Shown piece by piece: positions 10,442 to 21,712 of a stretch of DNA of 64,000 nt (position 1 is its first letter; each line of letters starts with the position of its first letter). The position numbers and the translations under genes were made by a program. The notes beneath the pieces were generated by a model. That model was not told where the DNA came from, ran no database searches, and was given only the letters and a program-made list of their open reading frames with translations. This DNA comes from Rebecca billardiae RCC1528 (taxonomy: Eukaryota; Haptophyta), in contig OZ251229.1 of NCBI GenBank assembly GCA_965240325.2, positions 62,001-126,000 on the forward strand, read 5' to 3'.

Positions 10442-12466
10442 TTATTCGTCGCCGCGCGCGCCGCCTGACGCGCCGAGTGACGCGCCGCCGCCGGCCGCGC
10501 CCGCCGCCGGGCCGATTGCGCGCAGCGACCCGACGAGCGGGCGACTGTGGGAGCAGAAGGGCCGGAAGCGCTCCAAGGTCGCGCGCACGCCCATCGGCAC
10601 GCCGCCGTCGGCGGCGCTCTGCTGCAGCGCGCGCGTCGCGGCCGGGCGCGCGCCGTCAAAGACGAGCGCCACGAGCGCGCAGATGCTCTTGGCGAGGACG
10701 CGGCCGGTGGCCGGGCTCTGATTCCTGTACAGCTTGCCGCGCTGCTGCGGGTCGAACGGGTAGCCCAGGCGGACGGGCACGCCGTCCGGCGCGACCCGGA
10801 GCGTCATGTTCTCGGCGGCGAGCGCGTGTGCGAGCGAGCGCGCGTCGCGCGCGCCCCCGCTGAGCGCCTTCCGGAGCGAGCGCCAGTGCAGCGTCCGCGT
10901 CGCCACGAGCGAGCCGGGCAGCGCGTCGGGCACGAGCAGCTCCTTGGCGGCGGCGGGCGTGCGCAGCTCGGCGAACGAGCCGTTCGCACCGCCGCCGCCG
11001 CCCTCCCCCGCCGCCGCGTCGGCGCCGCGCGCGCGCAGCAGCTTGGTCTCGCGCGTGTGCAAGAAGGGCGAGAGCCAGAACGCGCGGCTGCCGGGCGCGA
11101 GCTGCTCGAGCCCGCGCAGCGCGAGGAGCTGCGCGAGCATGGCGGCGGCCTCGTCGGGCGGCGCGGCGCGCACGTCGGGCAGGTGCTCGGGCTGCAGGTG
11201 GACCGAGGCGAACGCGCAGCTCACGTCCACCTCCGCGCCCACGTGCGCGCGCACGGCCATGAACTCGCGCATGCAGCCGGCGGGCGACCCCTCGCGCGAC
11301 AGCAGCCGCAGGTTGGCCGCCCGCACCCACTCGAGGCCCGGCGTGGCGTACGGCTCGGCGCGGAAGAGCGGGCGCGGCGGGCCGCGCGCGGGGTCGCCGC
11401 CGGGCGCCGACGCGAGGGCGCGCCACGCGCGGTCGTAGAACTGCGCGAGCTCGTTGTGCCGCACGGCCGAGAGCCCGTGCTCGCACATGTACGCGGGCAG
11501 CGCGCGCACGCCCTCCGAGACGGTCGCGCCCGCGCGCGCCATCGCCTCGGCGAGCGGCGCGAGCAGCGTGGCGTTGTACAGCGTGGAGTGGTCCTCCACC
11601 CAGAGCGAGACGTCCGACGTCCACTCCCGCGCGTCGCCCGCCTCGCGCACCGCCGGCAGCGGCCCGCGCGGCCGCCGCCCGCCCTCCGAGTGCTTCACCC
11701 AGCGGCCGACGTCGACCGCGTGGAACTGGGCGCCCTCGAGCGAGAGCGAGTCGGGCAGCGTCTGGAGGAGCACGGTGTTCATCACGAGGAGCGGGCGCGC
11801 GGGCGTGCGCAGCGCGTCGCGGCACTTGTCCGGCAGCGTGACCAGCCGGCGCAGCTTCATCGCCTCGGCCCTCCTGGGCACGACGCTCAGCGTCGACGGC
11901 GCGCGCGGGTGCGCGCGCGCCGCGGCCTCGGCGAGGAAGCTCGCCGCCCAGCGCTCCGCCATCGCCTCGAAGGGGACGTGCATCGCGTGCCAGGCGGGCA
12001 GCGGCTGGATGTCGCACTGCGCCGAGAGCAGCAGCGGCGGCAGCCGCCCGAGCTCGCGCAGCAGCCGCAGCGCGACCACGCGCGCAAGCCACTCGCCCGT
12101 CGGCCGGTCGAGCTGGAGCACGTGCGCGCCGCGCGTGCGCGCGGCGCGCGCGGTGTCCACGAGGCGCCACGCGCGAGAAAACTCGGCCTCGTACACGAAG
12201 AGCGTCTCCCACCGCGCGCTCAGGAAGCGCTCGAAGCCGTGGCACCCCATGAAGAACTCGCGGTGCGCGAGCACGACCGCGAGCGGCAGCGCGGCCGGCT
12301 CGGCCGGCCGCTTATCGCCCGCGGCCGCGGCGGGCGACTCGTAGTAGTCGTACGCGATCACGTGCACGTCGCGTAGCACGCGCGGCACGGGCCGCTGCTC
12401 GGCGCGCGCGGGCACCGCCGCGCGCGACGCCGCGAGCGCGACGAGCAGAGCGTGGGCGCGCAGCAT
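10442..12466 (-). CDS. Hypothetical secretory-pathway protein, 674 aa
   Basis: One exon. The N-terminus MLRAHALLVALAASRAAVPARA is a plausible cleavable signal peptide. The body has the balanced composition of a folded lumenal or secreted protein, with several spaced Cys and Trp (for example WAASFLAEA, CREFMAVRAHVGAEVDVSC), potential N-glycosylation sites (LYNATLLA, GANGSFAEL, AENMTLRV, YRNQSPA), and a low-complexity Gly/Ala C-terminus. Histidine/aromatic-rich motifs near the N-terminus (REFFMGCHGFERFL) and repeated acidic/aromatic patches might suit a glycan-active enzyme, but I do not recognise a family and assign no function. An AT-rich island begins immediately after the stop. Confidence 0.65.
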   Translation of the reverse strand: MLRAHALLVALAASRAAVPARAEQRPVPRVLRDVHVIAYDYYESPAAAAGDKRPAEPAALPLAVVLAHREFFMGCHGFERFLSARWETLFVYEAEFSRAWRLVDTARAARTRGAHVLQLDRPTGEWLARVVALRLLRELGRLPPLLLSAQCDIQPLPAWHAMHVPFEAMAERWAASFLAEAAARAHPRAPSTLSVVPRRAEAMKLRRLVTLPDKCRDALRTPARPLLVMNTVLLQTLPDSLSLEGAQFHAVDVGRWVKHSEGGRRPRGPLPAVREAGDAREWTSDVSLWVEDHSTLYNATLLAPLAEAMARAGATVSEGVRALPAYMCEHGLSAVRHNELAQFYDRAWRALASAPGGDPARGPPRPLFRAEPYATPGLEWVRAANLRLLSREGSPAGCMREFMAVRAHVGAEVDVSCAFASVHLQPEHLPDVRAAPPDEAAAMLAQLLALRGLEQLAPGSRAFWLSPFLHTRETKLLRARGADAAAGEGGGGGANGSFAELRTPAAAKELLVPDALPGSLVATRTLHWRSLRKALSGGARDARSLAHALAAENMTLRVAPDGVPVRLGYPFDPQQRGKLYRNQSPATGRVLAKSICALVALVFDGARPAATRALQQSAADGGVPMGVRATLERFRPFCSHSRPLVGSLRAIGPAAGAAGGGASLGASGGARGDE

Positions 12467-12760
12467 GAGTCTTGTATGCGGGTAGCGGCGCGGGACCTCT
12501 GTGTGACGAAAGATTTTAATCTCGCTCGTCTATTACAACTCTATGGGGGTATACAGAGTATACTTCTACTACTACCCCCATACGGTGATGCAGTATGACG
12601 AGATAGATCGGCAAAGCGAGACGATCTGATGCAAAAGGATGCAAAAGACCGGGTCCGAAAGCTCCGAAGCAGTTTTTTTCTAGCTATTATTTGAGGCCAC
12701 GCCGTTACGCTCGTCGGCGCGGCTCATTCCGGCGGCACGCGGCGCGCGCGCGGGCCGCGC
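12467..12760. other. Intergenic spacer with a short hairpin
   Basis: Lies between two minus-strand genes and is less GC-rich. A perfect ten-base inverted repeat (TATGGGGGTA ... TACCCCCATA, about 12542-12584) could form a stem in the 3' flank of the large upstream gene or near the promoter of the secreted unknown. Otherwise nothing was recognised. Confidence 0.4.
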
Positions 12761-15700
12761 TCAGCCCGCGCGCGCCGCCCGGCCGCCGCCAGGCGCGGGC
12801 GCGAGCCCGCCGCGCAGCACGCCGACGCGCGTGGTGAGCGTGTGCTGCGCCCACCAGCCCGACGCGTGCGCGGACGCGGGCAGCGCGCAGTGCGCGCGCA
12901 GCATGCGCGCGCACACGAGCCGCGCGCACAGCGGGAGCAGCGCGAGCAGCCGGCCGCGCTGCAGCGGCGCGCGCGCCAGCACGCCGGCGAGCATCACCAG
13001 CGCCGAGCACAGGCCGAGGCAGTTGGCGAGCGCCGCGGCGCGCATCGCCGCGGCCGTGTCCGCCTCGGCGCGCGCGCCGCCGCACGGCGCGCGCGCGCCG
13101 CAGCCGAGCGCGAGCCGCAGCGTGAGCGCGGGCGCGGCGAAGCCGAGCGGCGGCAGCGCGAGCGCCGCGCAGAAGAAGGCGGGCGCGAGCGCGAGCAGCA
13201 GCCACAGCACCAGGCCGCTCGACAGCGCGTCCACCGCCGCGCACGCGCACAGCGCGGCGCGCGCGCGCGGCGCGGAGCGCGGCGGCGCGGCGTGGCTCAG
13301 CAGCAGCCGGCGCACCAGCCACGCGGCGCGCGCGCACGCCGCGGCGGCGCGCTCGGCCGCGCTCGCGCTCGGCGGCGGCGGCGGCTCGCGCAGCGCGGGC
13401 GGCGCCACGCGCCCCTCCTCGCCCTCGGCGCGCGCGCCGTCCGCCAGCGCGAGCTCCAGGCCGGCGGGCAGCCGCCAGCGCGACGGCTCGCCGCGGCCCA
13501 GCGCGAGCGCGAGCGCGGCGCGGCCGCCCGCGCGCGCGGCGCCCGCGGCGCGCGCGCCGCCGTGCGGCGCGACCCAGCACGCGCGCGCGCGCACGCCCGG
13601 CGCGCCCGGCGCGCCCGCGCCGTGCTCGGCCGGGTCGGCCACGCCGCAGCACTCCAGCGTGCCCTCGACGCGCGCGAGCGCGGCCGCGAGCTCGCGCGGC
13701 GGCGCGGCGGCGTGCACGCGCGCGAGGGCGGCGTTGAGCGCGTCGAGCGCCGTGGGCGCGCCCCTCCTGCCCGCGCACCGCAGCGCCGCGTGCACCAGAA
13801 AGTCGTCCGAGCCCACGTGGAAGGGCGCGCAGAAGCTGCCGTCGCCGCCGCACACGATGTGCGTGCACACGCGCGCCGCGCCCGCCGCGCCCGCCGCGCC
13901 CTCCGCGCCGCCGCCCTCCTCCGGCGCGGAGCCCGACGCGCCGCCCTCAGCAAATGACGCGCGGCGCGCGCCCGCGCCTCCGCCCGCGCCTCCGCCCGCG
14001 CCTCCGCCCGCGCCTCCGCCCGCGCCTCCGCCCGCGCCTCCGCCCGCGCCGTCCGCGCCGTCCGCGCCGTCGGCGCCGTCGGCCGAGGGCTGCGGCTGCG
14101 CGCCCTCCGCCGCGCCGCCGGACGCGCCGCCGCCGCCCGCGCCGCGCGGCGCGGGCGGCGGCGTGGGCGCGGGCGCGCGCGCCGCGCGCGCGCCGCGCGC
14201 GCCGCTCGCGCCCGCGGCCCGCTCGGCCGCGCCGCCCGCGCCGCCCGCCACGACCGCGGAGAAGAAGTCGATGCAGCCCACGCTCAGGTCGTCCGTGCAC
14301 CCCAGCTCCACGCGGTACGAGTCGCACGGCGCCAGGCCGACGCGCCACAGCGAGCCGCGCCCGCCGTCGCCCGCGAGCCAGGCGCCGTCGACGAGCGCGC
14401 GGCAGCGCTCGAGCGCGCGGCGGCGCACGCGCCTGCGCCACGCGAGCGCGGACGGCGGGTGCAGCGCGCACAGCGCGCCGAGCAGCGCGCCCTCCGCGGG
14501 CGACCACGCCGCCGCCTCGCCCAGCGCGTGCGCCAGCGCCAGGTAGGCGCTCTTGTCCAGCCAGCGCGCCAGCGGCCCGTCCGGCAGCTCGCGCAACGAC
14601 CACGGCGCGCGCGGCTCGTTGGTGCCGCGCAGGTACACGCGCGCGACGTGCGAGCGCGCGCGGTACTGGTGCCGGTCCGAGCGCAGCGCGTCGTGCAGCG
14701 ACAGCAGCGCCGGCCCCGACCCTAACCCTGAGAAGGGCGGAGGCGGCAAAGGGCGGAAGGGCCGGGCCACGGGCGACGGCGGCGCGGGCGATGGCGCGGG
14801 CGCGGGCGCGGGCGCGGGCGGCGATGGCGGCACCGCGGGCGGCACATACGCCGGGGGCGCAGGGCCGCCCTCCTCGCGCCGCGCGCCGTGCTGCGGCGGC
14901 GGCGGCGGCGGCGCCGGCGCCGCCGCCGCCGCGCGGCGCAGCAGCGGCGCGCGCACCGACGGCGGCAGCGCGCGCGCGCGCGCGCGCGCCCGGCGCGCGC
15001 GGCACGCGGCCGCGGCGCGCGCGCAGTCGCCGGGCGCCGACCAGAAGAGGGCGCACGCGCACGCGAGCGCGAGCAGCCCGAGCGCGAGGAGGCGGCCCGG
15101 CCCGCCGCACGCGAGCACGAGGAGCTCGGGCAGCAGCACGCACGCGCCGCGCACGACCGTGCGCGCCGCGTCGCACGCCCACGGGCACGCGTCGGGCGCG
15201 CCGCCCCAAGGCGCGGCCGTGTACCGCGCGTGCGCGGGCGCGGACGTGCACGGCGCGCAGACCGCGCCGCCCGCGCGCGCGCACGTGCCGAGCGCGCACG
15301 GCGTGCACGCGGTCGCGCCGCGCGGCGCGACGTGGCCCGGCGCGCACGGCGCGCACGCCGCCGCGCCGCTCTCGTTGGAATAGCTGCCCGCGCCGCACGG
15401 CGCGCACGCGGCCGCGCGCGCGCGCCGCGCGGCGCTGCCGGGCGCGCACGGCGCGCACGCCGCGGCGCCGGCGGCCGCGGCGCTGCCGGGCGCGCACGGC
15501 GCGCACGCGGTCGCGCCGCTCTCGTTCGCCGCCGAGCCGGCCGCGCACGGCGCGCAGCTCGCGTTCGCGCCGCGCTCGGGCTGCGCGCTGCCGGGCGCGC
15601 ACGGCGCGCACGCGAGCCCCGCCTGGCCGGCGTCGCACTCGGGGCCTCGCACGCTGCCGGCGCGCCCCGCCGCCGCGCCGCCGTAGCCGGGGCCGCCGTC

Positions 15701-17909
15701 GGCGCGCACGCTCGCCTCGTCGGCGAGCGCGACGCGCGGCGCGCGCCGCCCCGCGCCGGGCGCGGAGAGGCGCACGCGCCCGCCCGCGCCGCCGCCGCCC
15801 TGCGGCGCGCCGCCCAGCCCGCCCGCCGCATGCACCGCCGCCGCGCGGTCGAGCGAGATCGAGTCCCGCGCGCACAGCCAGACCGAGCCGCCCGCGCCGC
15901 CGCCGCCCGCGCCGTCCGCGCCGTACGTGCCCTCGCCGGGCTGGCCGTCGGCGGAGACGGTGGCGCCGGCGAGCTCGATCCGCACCGACGCGTTGAGGTG
16001 CACGACGCCGCCGCCCGCGCCGCCGAGCGGCGCGCCGCCGCCCGAGCCGGGCAGTGCGGGCGCGTCGCCGCAGCCGTACGCGCGCCCGCCCGGCGCGGCG
16101 CGCGCCGTGCCGTTGGGCCCGCCGCCCGCGCCGCCCGCGCCGCCCGCGCCGCCGTGCCCGCCGCCGCCGCCGCCGCGCCGCGCCGCCGCGAGCGCCGCGC
16201 CGCCGCCGCCGCCCGCGGGCGGCGGCGCGCCGCCCGCGCCCGGCCCGCGCTGCGCGCCGCAGCCGAGGTTGGACGCGCTCACCAGCCCGCCGCCCTCGAT
16301 CGAGGCGGCGCACAGCAGCACGGACGAGCCGGAGACGACCGTCGACTCCTCGAGGCCGAGCTGCGTGCGCACCTTGAGCTGCACCGCGTACGCCAGCCCG
16401 CCCGCGTCGACGAGCTCGCAGTCGGGCGTGTAGCGCGCGCCGCCCTCCGCGTCGGGCGCGCAGCCGTCGCGCTCGGCGCGCGTCGCCTCCACCTTGCCGC
16501 GCAGCACGGCGGCGCGCGCGACGAGCGTGATGGTCTCGCCGAGCACGAGGCCGAGCGTCTTGAGCAGCACGTACCCCGCCTCGAGCACCATCGGCCCCGC
16601 GCTCACCAGCCTGCCCCCCAGCCGCAGCGCCCCCGCCGCGCGCACCACGACCTCGTCGGCGAGCAGCTGGCTGGCCTCGTCGAGCGACACGTCCTCGCCG
16701 TCGAGCAGCAGCCGCGCGGCCTGCATGGTCGAGCCCTGCGAGAGGCGGATCTCGCGCGCGGAGACGAGCACGCGCGGGAAGGACGGCGGCGGCCGGCCGT
16801 GCGTGCTCGGCGCGTAGTGCTCGCCGTACAGCAGCCCGCCCACCAGCTGGATCGACGAGGCCGCGCGCACGCACGGCGCGGACGCGGGGCCCGCGCCGAG
16901 CGCCGCGCCCGCGCGCACGACGATCGAGTCGAGCGCGCTCGAGGCGCCGAGCGAGCACGTGCCGCCCGCCTCGGCCCAGCCGTTCGCGCACACCACGCGG
17001 CGGCAGCCGCTGTAGAACACCGTCCCCGCCCCGCCCGCGAAGCAGTTTGGCGACGAGCCGCCGCCGGACACGTCGACGCCCACGGACGCGCCGCGCTCGG
17101 CGGCCGAGGAGGAGGGCGCGCGCTCGCAGCCGGGCAGCTCGACGCGCCCGCCGCCGCCGCCGCCGTACGCGCCGTCGGCGGCGCTCGAGCCGTTCCCGCC
17201 GCCGGCGAGGACCACGCCGCTCCCGTTCAGCGCCGCCGCCGCCGCCGCCGTGTGCCGCGCGCCCTCGCGGCGCGCGGGCGGCGCCGTCTGCTGCAGCACC
17301 ACCGTGCCGCCGCTGCCGCCGCCCACCGGCACGGCGCCCGCCGACGCGCCCGCGGCCTCGAGCACGCCGTCGAGCTGCACGCGCTCGCGCACGCGCACGC
17401 GCACGACCCCGCCCCCGCGCGCCGCGCGCGCGCGCTCGAAGAGCGGCGCGCTCGTCCGGCCGGAGCCAAAGCCTGCGGGCGCGGACGCGGCGCCGTACGG
17501 CAGGCCGCCCGCGTTGTACCCGAGGCAGGAGCCGCCCGTGCCGCCGTGCCCCGCGCCCTGGAGGTGCCGGTCGCCGAGCACGTCGTGCGGCGAGTCCGCC
17601 CGCCCCATGCCGCTCGCCGTCACGCGCGCGCCCGCGGGCACGAGCAGCGCGTCCGCGCTCAGGCTCAGGTTGCCGCCGCGCACGGCCGCGCCGCCCTCGA
17701 GCTCGATCGAGCCGGAGGCGCACGCGAGCGCGAAGGCGCACATCGGCTCGGTGCAGCCGATCTCGACGCCCGCCGCCACGCGCACCCCGCCCTCGAGCGC
17801 CACCTCCGCGCCCTCGCGCGTGAGGCGCGTGCGGTTGACGAGGCAGACGAGCGCCAAAGCGCCCGTCTCGTTGAGCAACGCGTCGCACAGGGCGGGGAGC
17901 GGCGGCGAG

Positions 17910-17957
<48 letters not shown>

Positions 17958-18043
17958 GAGGGCGCGGGCGCGCTCGCGACCGCCGCGACGGCGGCCAGCA
18001 GCACCGCGGCGCAGCCCAGGCGGGCGGGCGCGGCCGCCGGCAT
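12761..18043 (-). CDS. Large Gly-rich ectodomain / Cys-repeat / polytopic membrane protein (DUF8003-like), 1760 aa
   Basis: ATG at 18043 opens a signal peptide (LGCAAVLLAAVAAVA) and a Ser/Pro-rich stalk. Residues about 60-780 are a long beta-helix-like region with Gly-rich loops (GTGGSCLGYNAGGL, GGGSGGTVVLQ). Residues about 800-940 hold eight or so CAPCAPGSA-type Cys repeats (GCC2/TNFR-like). Then come one TM segment near 985-1010, a cytoplasmic Pro-rich segment and a conserved-looking domain (HVARVYLRGTNEPRAPWSL; CGGDGSFCAPF), and finally several hydrophobic helices near the C-terminus. This order resembles the land-plant glycine-rich proteins with DUF8003, as I recall that family; function there is unknown. 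A 12-bp tandem repeat (about 13970-14050) encodes a Gly/Ala run. No introns are needed. It diverges from the JmjC-like gene, with starts 139 bp apart. Confidence 0.7.
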
Positions 18044-18182
18044 CCCCTTGTGTGTCGCAAGTGCGTGCCGTGGACGGGGGACGGAGGGCCTTCTCGGGCT
18101 TCTCCCGTGACGACTGTTCAGCGACCCGCCACCCCCGGCACCGGTCGCAACCACCCCGACCGGCCCCTTGCTCGACGGAACG

Positions 18183-19577
18183 ATGGCGGCCGGCAAGCTG
18201 GAGGTTGCGCCGGGGGAGTTTCCGCCGTGGCTGCAAGAGCGCGACGGCAAGCTGGTCTGCGCGCGGTGCGACGTGTGCGTGGTGGCCACCGGGAAGGGGA
18301 TCAAGCAGCACCTCAAGTCCAAGTCGCACAAGCTCCTGCCCAAGGGAGCGCCGGAGCAGCCGGGCGGGGCGTCGGCGCCGGAGGCAAACGGGCCGCGCGC
18401 GCGGTCGCGCGCGTCGGCGCGCGGCGCGCGTGCGCTGTCGGACGACGACGAGACGCTGCAGGAGCTCGCGCGACTGCTCGGCGCCGGCGAGGCGGAGCTC
18501 GGCGCGGGCGCGCGCGCGCGCCTGCCCGAGTACGCGGCCGCGCTCGACGCGTTCCGCGCGGTCGCCCCGTGTGCGCGCGCGTGCCTGCTGCCGCCCCTCC
18601 TGCGCAACCCGCGGCGCGAGTGCCCGGCGCTCGACCGGCCGTTCGTCACGGCGCAGGTCGGCTCGATCCCCGAGCTGCCGGAGAGCCTCGACGACGCCCT
18701 CCGCGCCTACTTCTCCGGCGTGCGCGGGCGCCACCCGAAGGTGGACGTGTGCGAGCGCGCCGTGGCCGTGCACTCGTGGGCGGACGCGCGCCGCGCGCTC
18801 GAGGCGGCCGACGCGGCGGGCTCGCGCTACTGGTGCACGCTCTTCTGCGCGGAGATGGGGCACCCGCCGTGGTGGCCGCGCGACGCCAAGGGCCCGCGCG
18901 GCGTCGGCGAGGGCGCCACCTCCGTCCCGTTCTTCGACCAGATCATCCTCGGGCGCGGCGCCGTGGGCATCGGCCTGCACGCAGACACGTACGCGCCGCA
19001 CGCCGCGCCCGTCTCCACGTGCCTCACGCTGCTGCGCGGGCGGAAGCGCGTGCTCATGCTGCCGCCGAGCACGGGCGACGGCCGCAGCACCTGCCACTGG
19101 CTCGTCGGCGAGCCGTTCCCGCACGACCCGCCGGCCGCGCTGCTCGCGCGCATCGCGTCCGTGGGCGGGTACTGGTTTGAGCTGCAGGTGGCGCCCGGCG
19201 CGGACCCGCTCGCCTTCTTCACGCCCGCGGGCTGGTTCCACTGGCTCGTCGGCGACACGTGCCACGCGCCGGACTGCGCGCCCGACGGCTGCGCGCCGGG
19301 CTGCAGCGACTGGCACGTCGCGTTTGGCGGCAGCTTCTTCCCGCGCGCCGCGCTCGCGCGCGGGCACGCGCTGCCAGCGCGCCGAGCCGCTGAGCCGGAG
19401 CAGTGCCAGCGCGACCGGTACGCCGACGTTGGAGGCGGGGCCGCGCCCTCGGCCAACGCCTGCGCGGGCTGCGCCGATGCGGGCGATGGGGAGGAGGACG
19501 AGGGGTGCCGCCGGTCGGAGTCGGACGCGGGCGGCAGCGCCGCGTCCGGCGTGACGCAGGCCCTGGTCCTGGAGTGA
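18183..19577 (+). CDS. Zinc finger plus JmjC/cupin-like Fe(II)/2-oxoglutarate oxygenase, 464 aa
   Basis: Near the N-terminus a C2H2-like finger (CARCDVC ... KQHLKSKSHK) matches the U1-type/matrin pattern, suggesting nucleic-acid binding. The C-terminal half has the cupin/JmjC facial triad: His266-x-Asp268 in GIGLHADTY and His353 in GWFHWLVGD, with the expected spacing of about 85 residues, a preceding WWPRD segment, and LLRGRKRVLMLPP, typical of the JmjC strand before the second half of the barrel. The family hydroxylates or demethylates protein or RNA substrates. The C-terminal tail is acidic and Cys-rich (CHAPDCAPDGCAPGC near 363-377). Substrate is not inferable. ATG at 18183 is the first ATG; starts 139 bp from the divergent Gly-rich gene. 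Confidence 0.72.
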   Translation: MAAGKLEVAPGEFPPWLQERDGKLVCARCDVCVVATGKGIKQHLKSKSHKLLPKGAPEQPGGASAPEANGPRARSRASARGARALSDDDETLQELARLLGAGEAELGAGARARLPEYAAALDAFRAVAPCARACLLPPLLRNPRRECPALDRPFVTAQVGSIPELPESLDDALRAYFSGVRGRHPKVDVCERAVAVHSWADARRALEAADAAGSRYWCTLFCAEMGHPPWWPRDAKGPRGVGEGATSVPFFDQIILGRGAVGIGLHADTYAPHAAPVSTCLTLLRGRKRVLMLPPSTGDGRSTCHWLVGEPFPHDPPAALLARIASVGGYWFELQVAPGADPLAFFTPAGWFHWLVGDTCHAPDCAPDGCAPGCSDWHVAFGGSFFPRAALARGHALPARRAAEPEQCQRDRYADVGGGAAPSANACAGCADAGDGEEDEGCRRSESDAGGSAASGVTQALVLE

Positions 19578-19791
19578 GAGCACTCGCCCATCATGGAGCC
19601 GTCTCCGTACTACTGCTGCTAGCACTACGACTGCGGTGCTAAAGTACTACTTATACTACTAAGCTCTGAGTAGCAGTACGTAGTGTCTAGTCCCCCATAC
19701 TGCGAGTGTCCGCGCGCTCAAGTCTTGGAGCCGGACCACCGGACTACTCCGCTGCTTAGCTAGCAGTAGCAAAACAACCGTCGGCGCGGAG

Positions 19792-20895
19792 ATGCTGCTG
19801 GACCGACCCGGGCGGAAAGGAAGCAGCATGGTGCTCGCGCGCATGGTGGCGCGCGTCCCGAGCATCGTCACGCTGCCGCTCTTCGGCCCGCTGGTGTCGC
19901 TGCTCGCGCGCAGCTCGTTCGAGATGGTGCACGGCTTCCTGCGCGTTCTCGGCCTCGCGACGCTGCCCTACTCGCTGCGCCACGGCTGGGTGCGCGACGT
20001 GTTTGCGAGTGCGCCGCACCTGCGCGAGGTGCGCGTGGCGGTCGAGATGGCGCTCGAGTGCGGCGAGAACATGCGGCGGTGCCGCGGCGTGCAGGAGTCG
20101 GGCGTGTCGTGGAAGGGCGACTCGGCCGACTCGATCGACCCGGTCACCGAGACCGACGAGGCGAACGAGGCCCTCGTCACGCGCAAGATCCAGCGGCTCT
20201 TCCCGTCGCACGCCATCATCGGCGAGGAGGCGGCCGCGGCGCACGGGCTGCCCGCGCTCACGGACGCGCCGACGTGGATTGTCGACCCGATCGACGGGAC
20301 GACCAACTTCGTGCACGGCAACCCGCTGTGCGTCGTCTCGATCGGGCTGTGCGTCGGCAAGGTGCCCACGGTGGGCGTGGTGTACGACCCCGCGATGGAC
20401 GAGCTCTACGTGGCCACGCGCGGTCGCGGCGCGTACTGCAACGGGCGCATGATCCGCGTGGACGCGGCGGGGGACACGCTCGAGAAGGCGCTCGTGTTGA
20501 ACGAGCCCGGGTACGAGCGCTCGGCCGCGGGCATCGCCAAGATCTCCGCCACCTCGCGCGCGCTGCTCGAGCGCGGCGTGCAGGCGGTGCGCGTGACGGG
20601 CTCGGCCGTGCTCTCAATCATCTGGGTGGCGTGCGGCCGCGCCAACGCCTACTACGCCGGGCTGCACGAGAAGGACTGCCCCAAGCCGTGGGACTGGTGC
20701 GCGGGGTACGTGATCGCCACCGAGGCGGGCGCCACCTTCGCGCGCGTCGACGGCCGCTCGTACGCCGGCGGCCCGCCGCGCACGTCCGAGGCTGCGTTCG
20801 ACATCTACTCGCAGTCGTGCATCGTCGCGTCCACGCCGCAGCTGTGCGCAGACCTGCATGCGCTCATCAAGGACGCGGTCGCAAACGCGCGCTGA
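19792..20895 (+). CDS. Inositol monophosphatase family protein, 367 aa
   Basis: Mg2+/Li+-sensitive phosphatase fold. Metal-site signatures are all present: DPVTETD (near 118), GEE (near 145), WIVDPIDGTTNF (near 163-174) and the second signature PWDWCAGYVIATEAGA (near 300). The family hydrolyses myo-inositol-1-phosphate, closing the inositol biosynthesis and phosphoinositide recycling route; histidinol-phosphate or galactose-1-phosphate phosphatase activity also occurs in relatives. The N-terminal 85 residues before the domain are longer than usual and hydrophobic in part (SIVTLPLFGPLVSLLA), which could anchor or target the protein. First ATG chosen; a second Met lies at residue 13. Confidence 0.9.
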   Translation: MLLDRPGRKGSSMVLARMVARVPSIVTLPLFGPLVSLLARSSFEMVHGFLRVLGLATLPYSLRHGWVRDVFASAPHLREVRVAVEMALECGENMRRCRGVQESGVSWKGDSADSIDPVTETDEANEALVTRKIQRLFPSHAIIGEEAAAAHGLPALTDAPTWIVDPIDGTTNFVHGNPLCVVSIGLCVGKVPTVGVVYDPAMDELYVATRGRGAYCNGRMIRVDAAGDTLEKALVLNEPGYERSAAGIAKISATSRALLERGVQAVRVTGSAVLSIIWVACGRANAYYAGLHEKDCPKPWDWCAGYVIATEAGATFARVDGRSYAGGPPRTSEAAFDIYSQSCIVASTPQLCADLHALIKDAVANAR

Positions 20896-21712
20896 GGAGC
20901 GGGCGGGCGGGGGCGGGCGCGGTGGGGGGGAGGGCGCGCCGACGCGCGCTCCGCCATTCGGACGGCTCGAATTGCCCCGCACTGGCGCGACACTACCAAC
21001 GCACCGAAGGGCAGGCAGTCGCAGGCCGGCCCCGGCCCCCGGCGCTCGTCGGCGGTGCAGGCGCGGCGTCGTCATCCTTCCGGCGACGATGGTCCGCCGG
21101 GTCATCATCAGCGCAGGCGCGTCGTCATCAGCGGCGTTATTGGCCCGACCGCCGACGAGCCCGAGTCGTATATATATAGTGATGATGCACGACGTACGCC
21201 GCTGACGCGGCACTCGTGACGTCTGACGACTCGGCCCGACGAATATGATGCTGCTGAGACGAATCGAAACGATCGCGATGCGATGATGTTGACCCTGGCG
21301 CGCCGCCGCTAGTAGCAGTAGTAATTAAGTATAGTAGTGTAATATATATATATCGATATATATATATATATATATATACTCGTCTACGACTGCGCGCGGC
21401 GACGAGCGGGAGCCTAAAGTCGTGCGCGCACACTACGCGACGATGATGACGACGACGATATGACGACTTATATTGATGAGACTGAGTCACGATCCGCCAG
21501 CCGCCGACCCAGCAGCCGTCGGCGCCACCGACGGCAGTCGGCACCGTGGCACTTGGCACCCGCGGATGTCGTTGCCAGCGCCGACTTCGTCGGAGCCTGA
21601 TGACTGATGCGCTGATGCGCGCATGAGCGCGACGCGCCGACGCGCTGGCCCCCGACGAGTACCGCGCGCCCCGCCCCGCTGCGCGCGCATGCAGCCTCGG
21701 GTCCCAGAGTAC
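20896..21712. other. Convergent intergenic region with a TA-rich island
   Basis: Lies between the stops of the IMPase and the plastid-lumen gene. 20920-21130 is GC-rich and featureless. 21337-21383 is a (TA)n microsatellite interrupted by a CGATATA palindrome, a candidate cruciform or nucleosome-poor site. No supportable coding sequence. Confidence 0.5.

Noticed and set aside
14719-14732. Telomere-like CCCTAACCCT in the Gly-rich gene
   Set aside because: Two units only, inside a coding region; no array.
13947-19625. 1892-codon minus-strand open frame overlapping the Gly-rich and JmjC-like genes
   Set aside because: Arg/Ala-dominated composition with no motifs; it is a phase-shifted shadow of the 12761-18043 gene and antisense to the JmjC-like gene.
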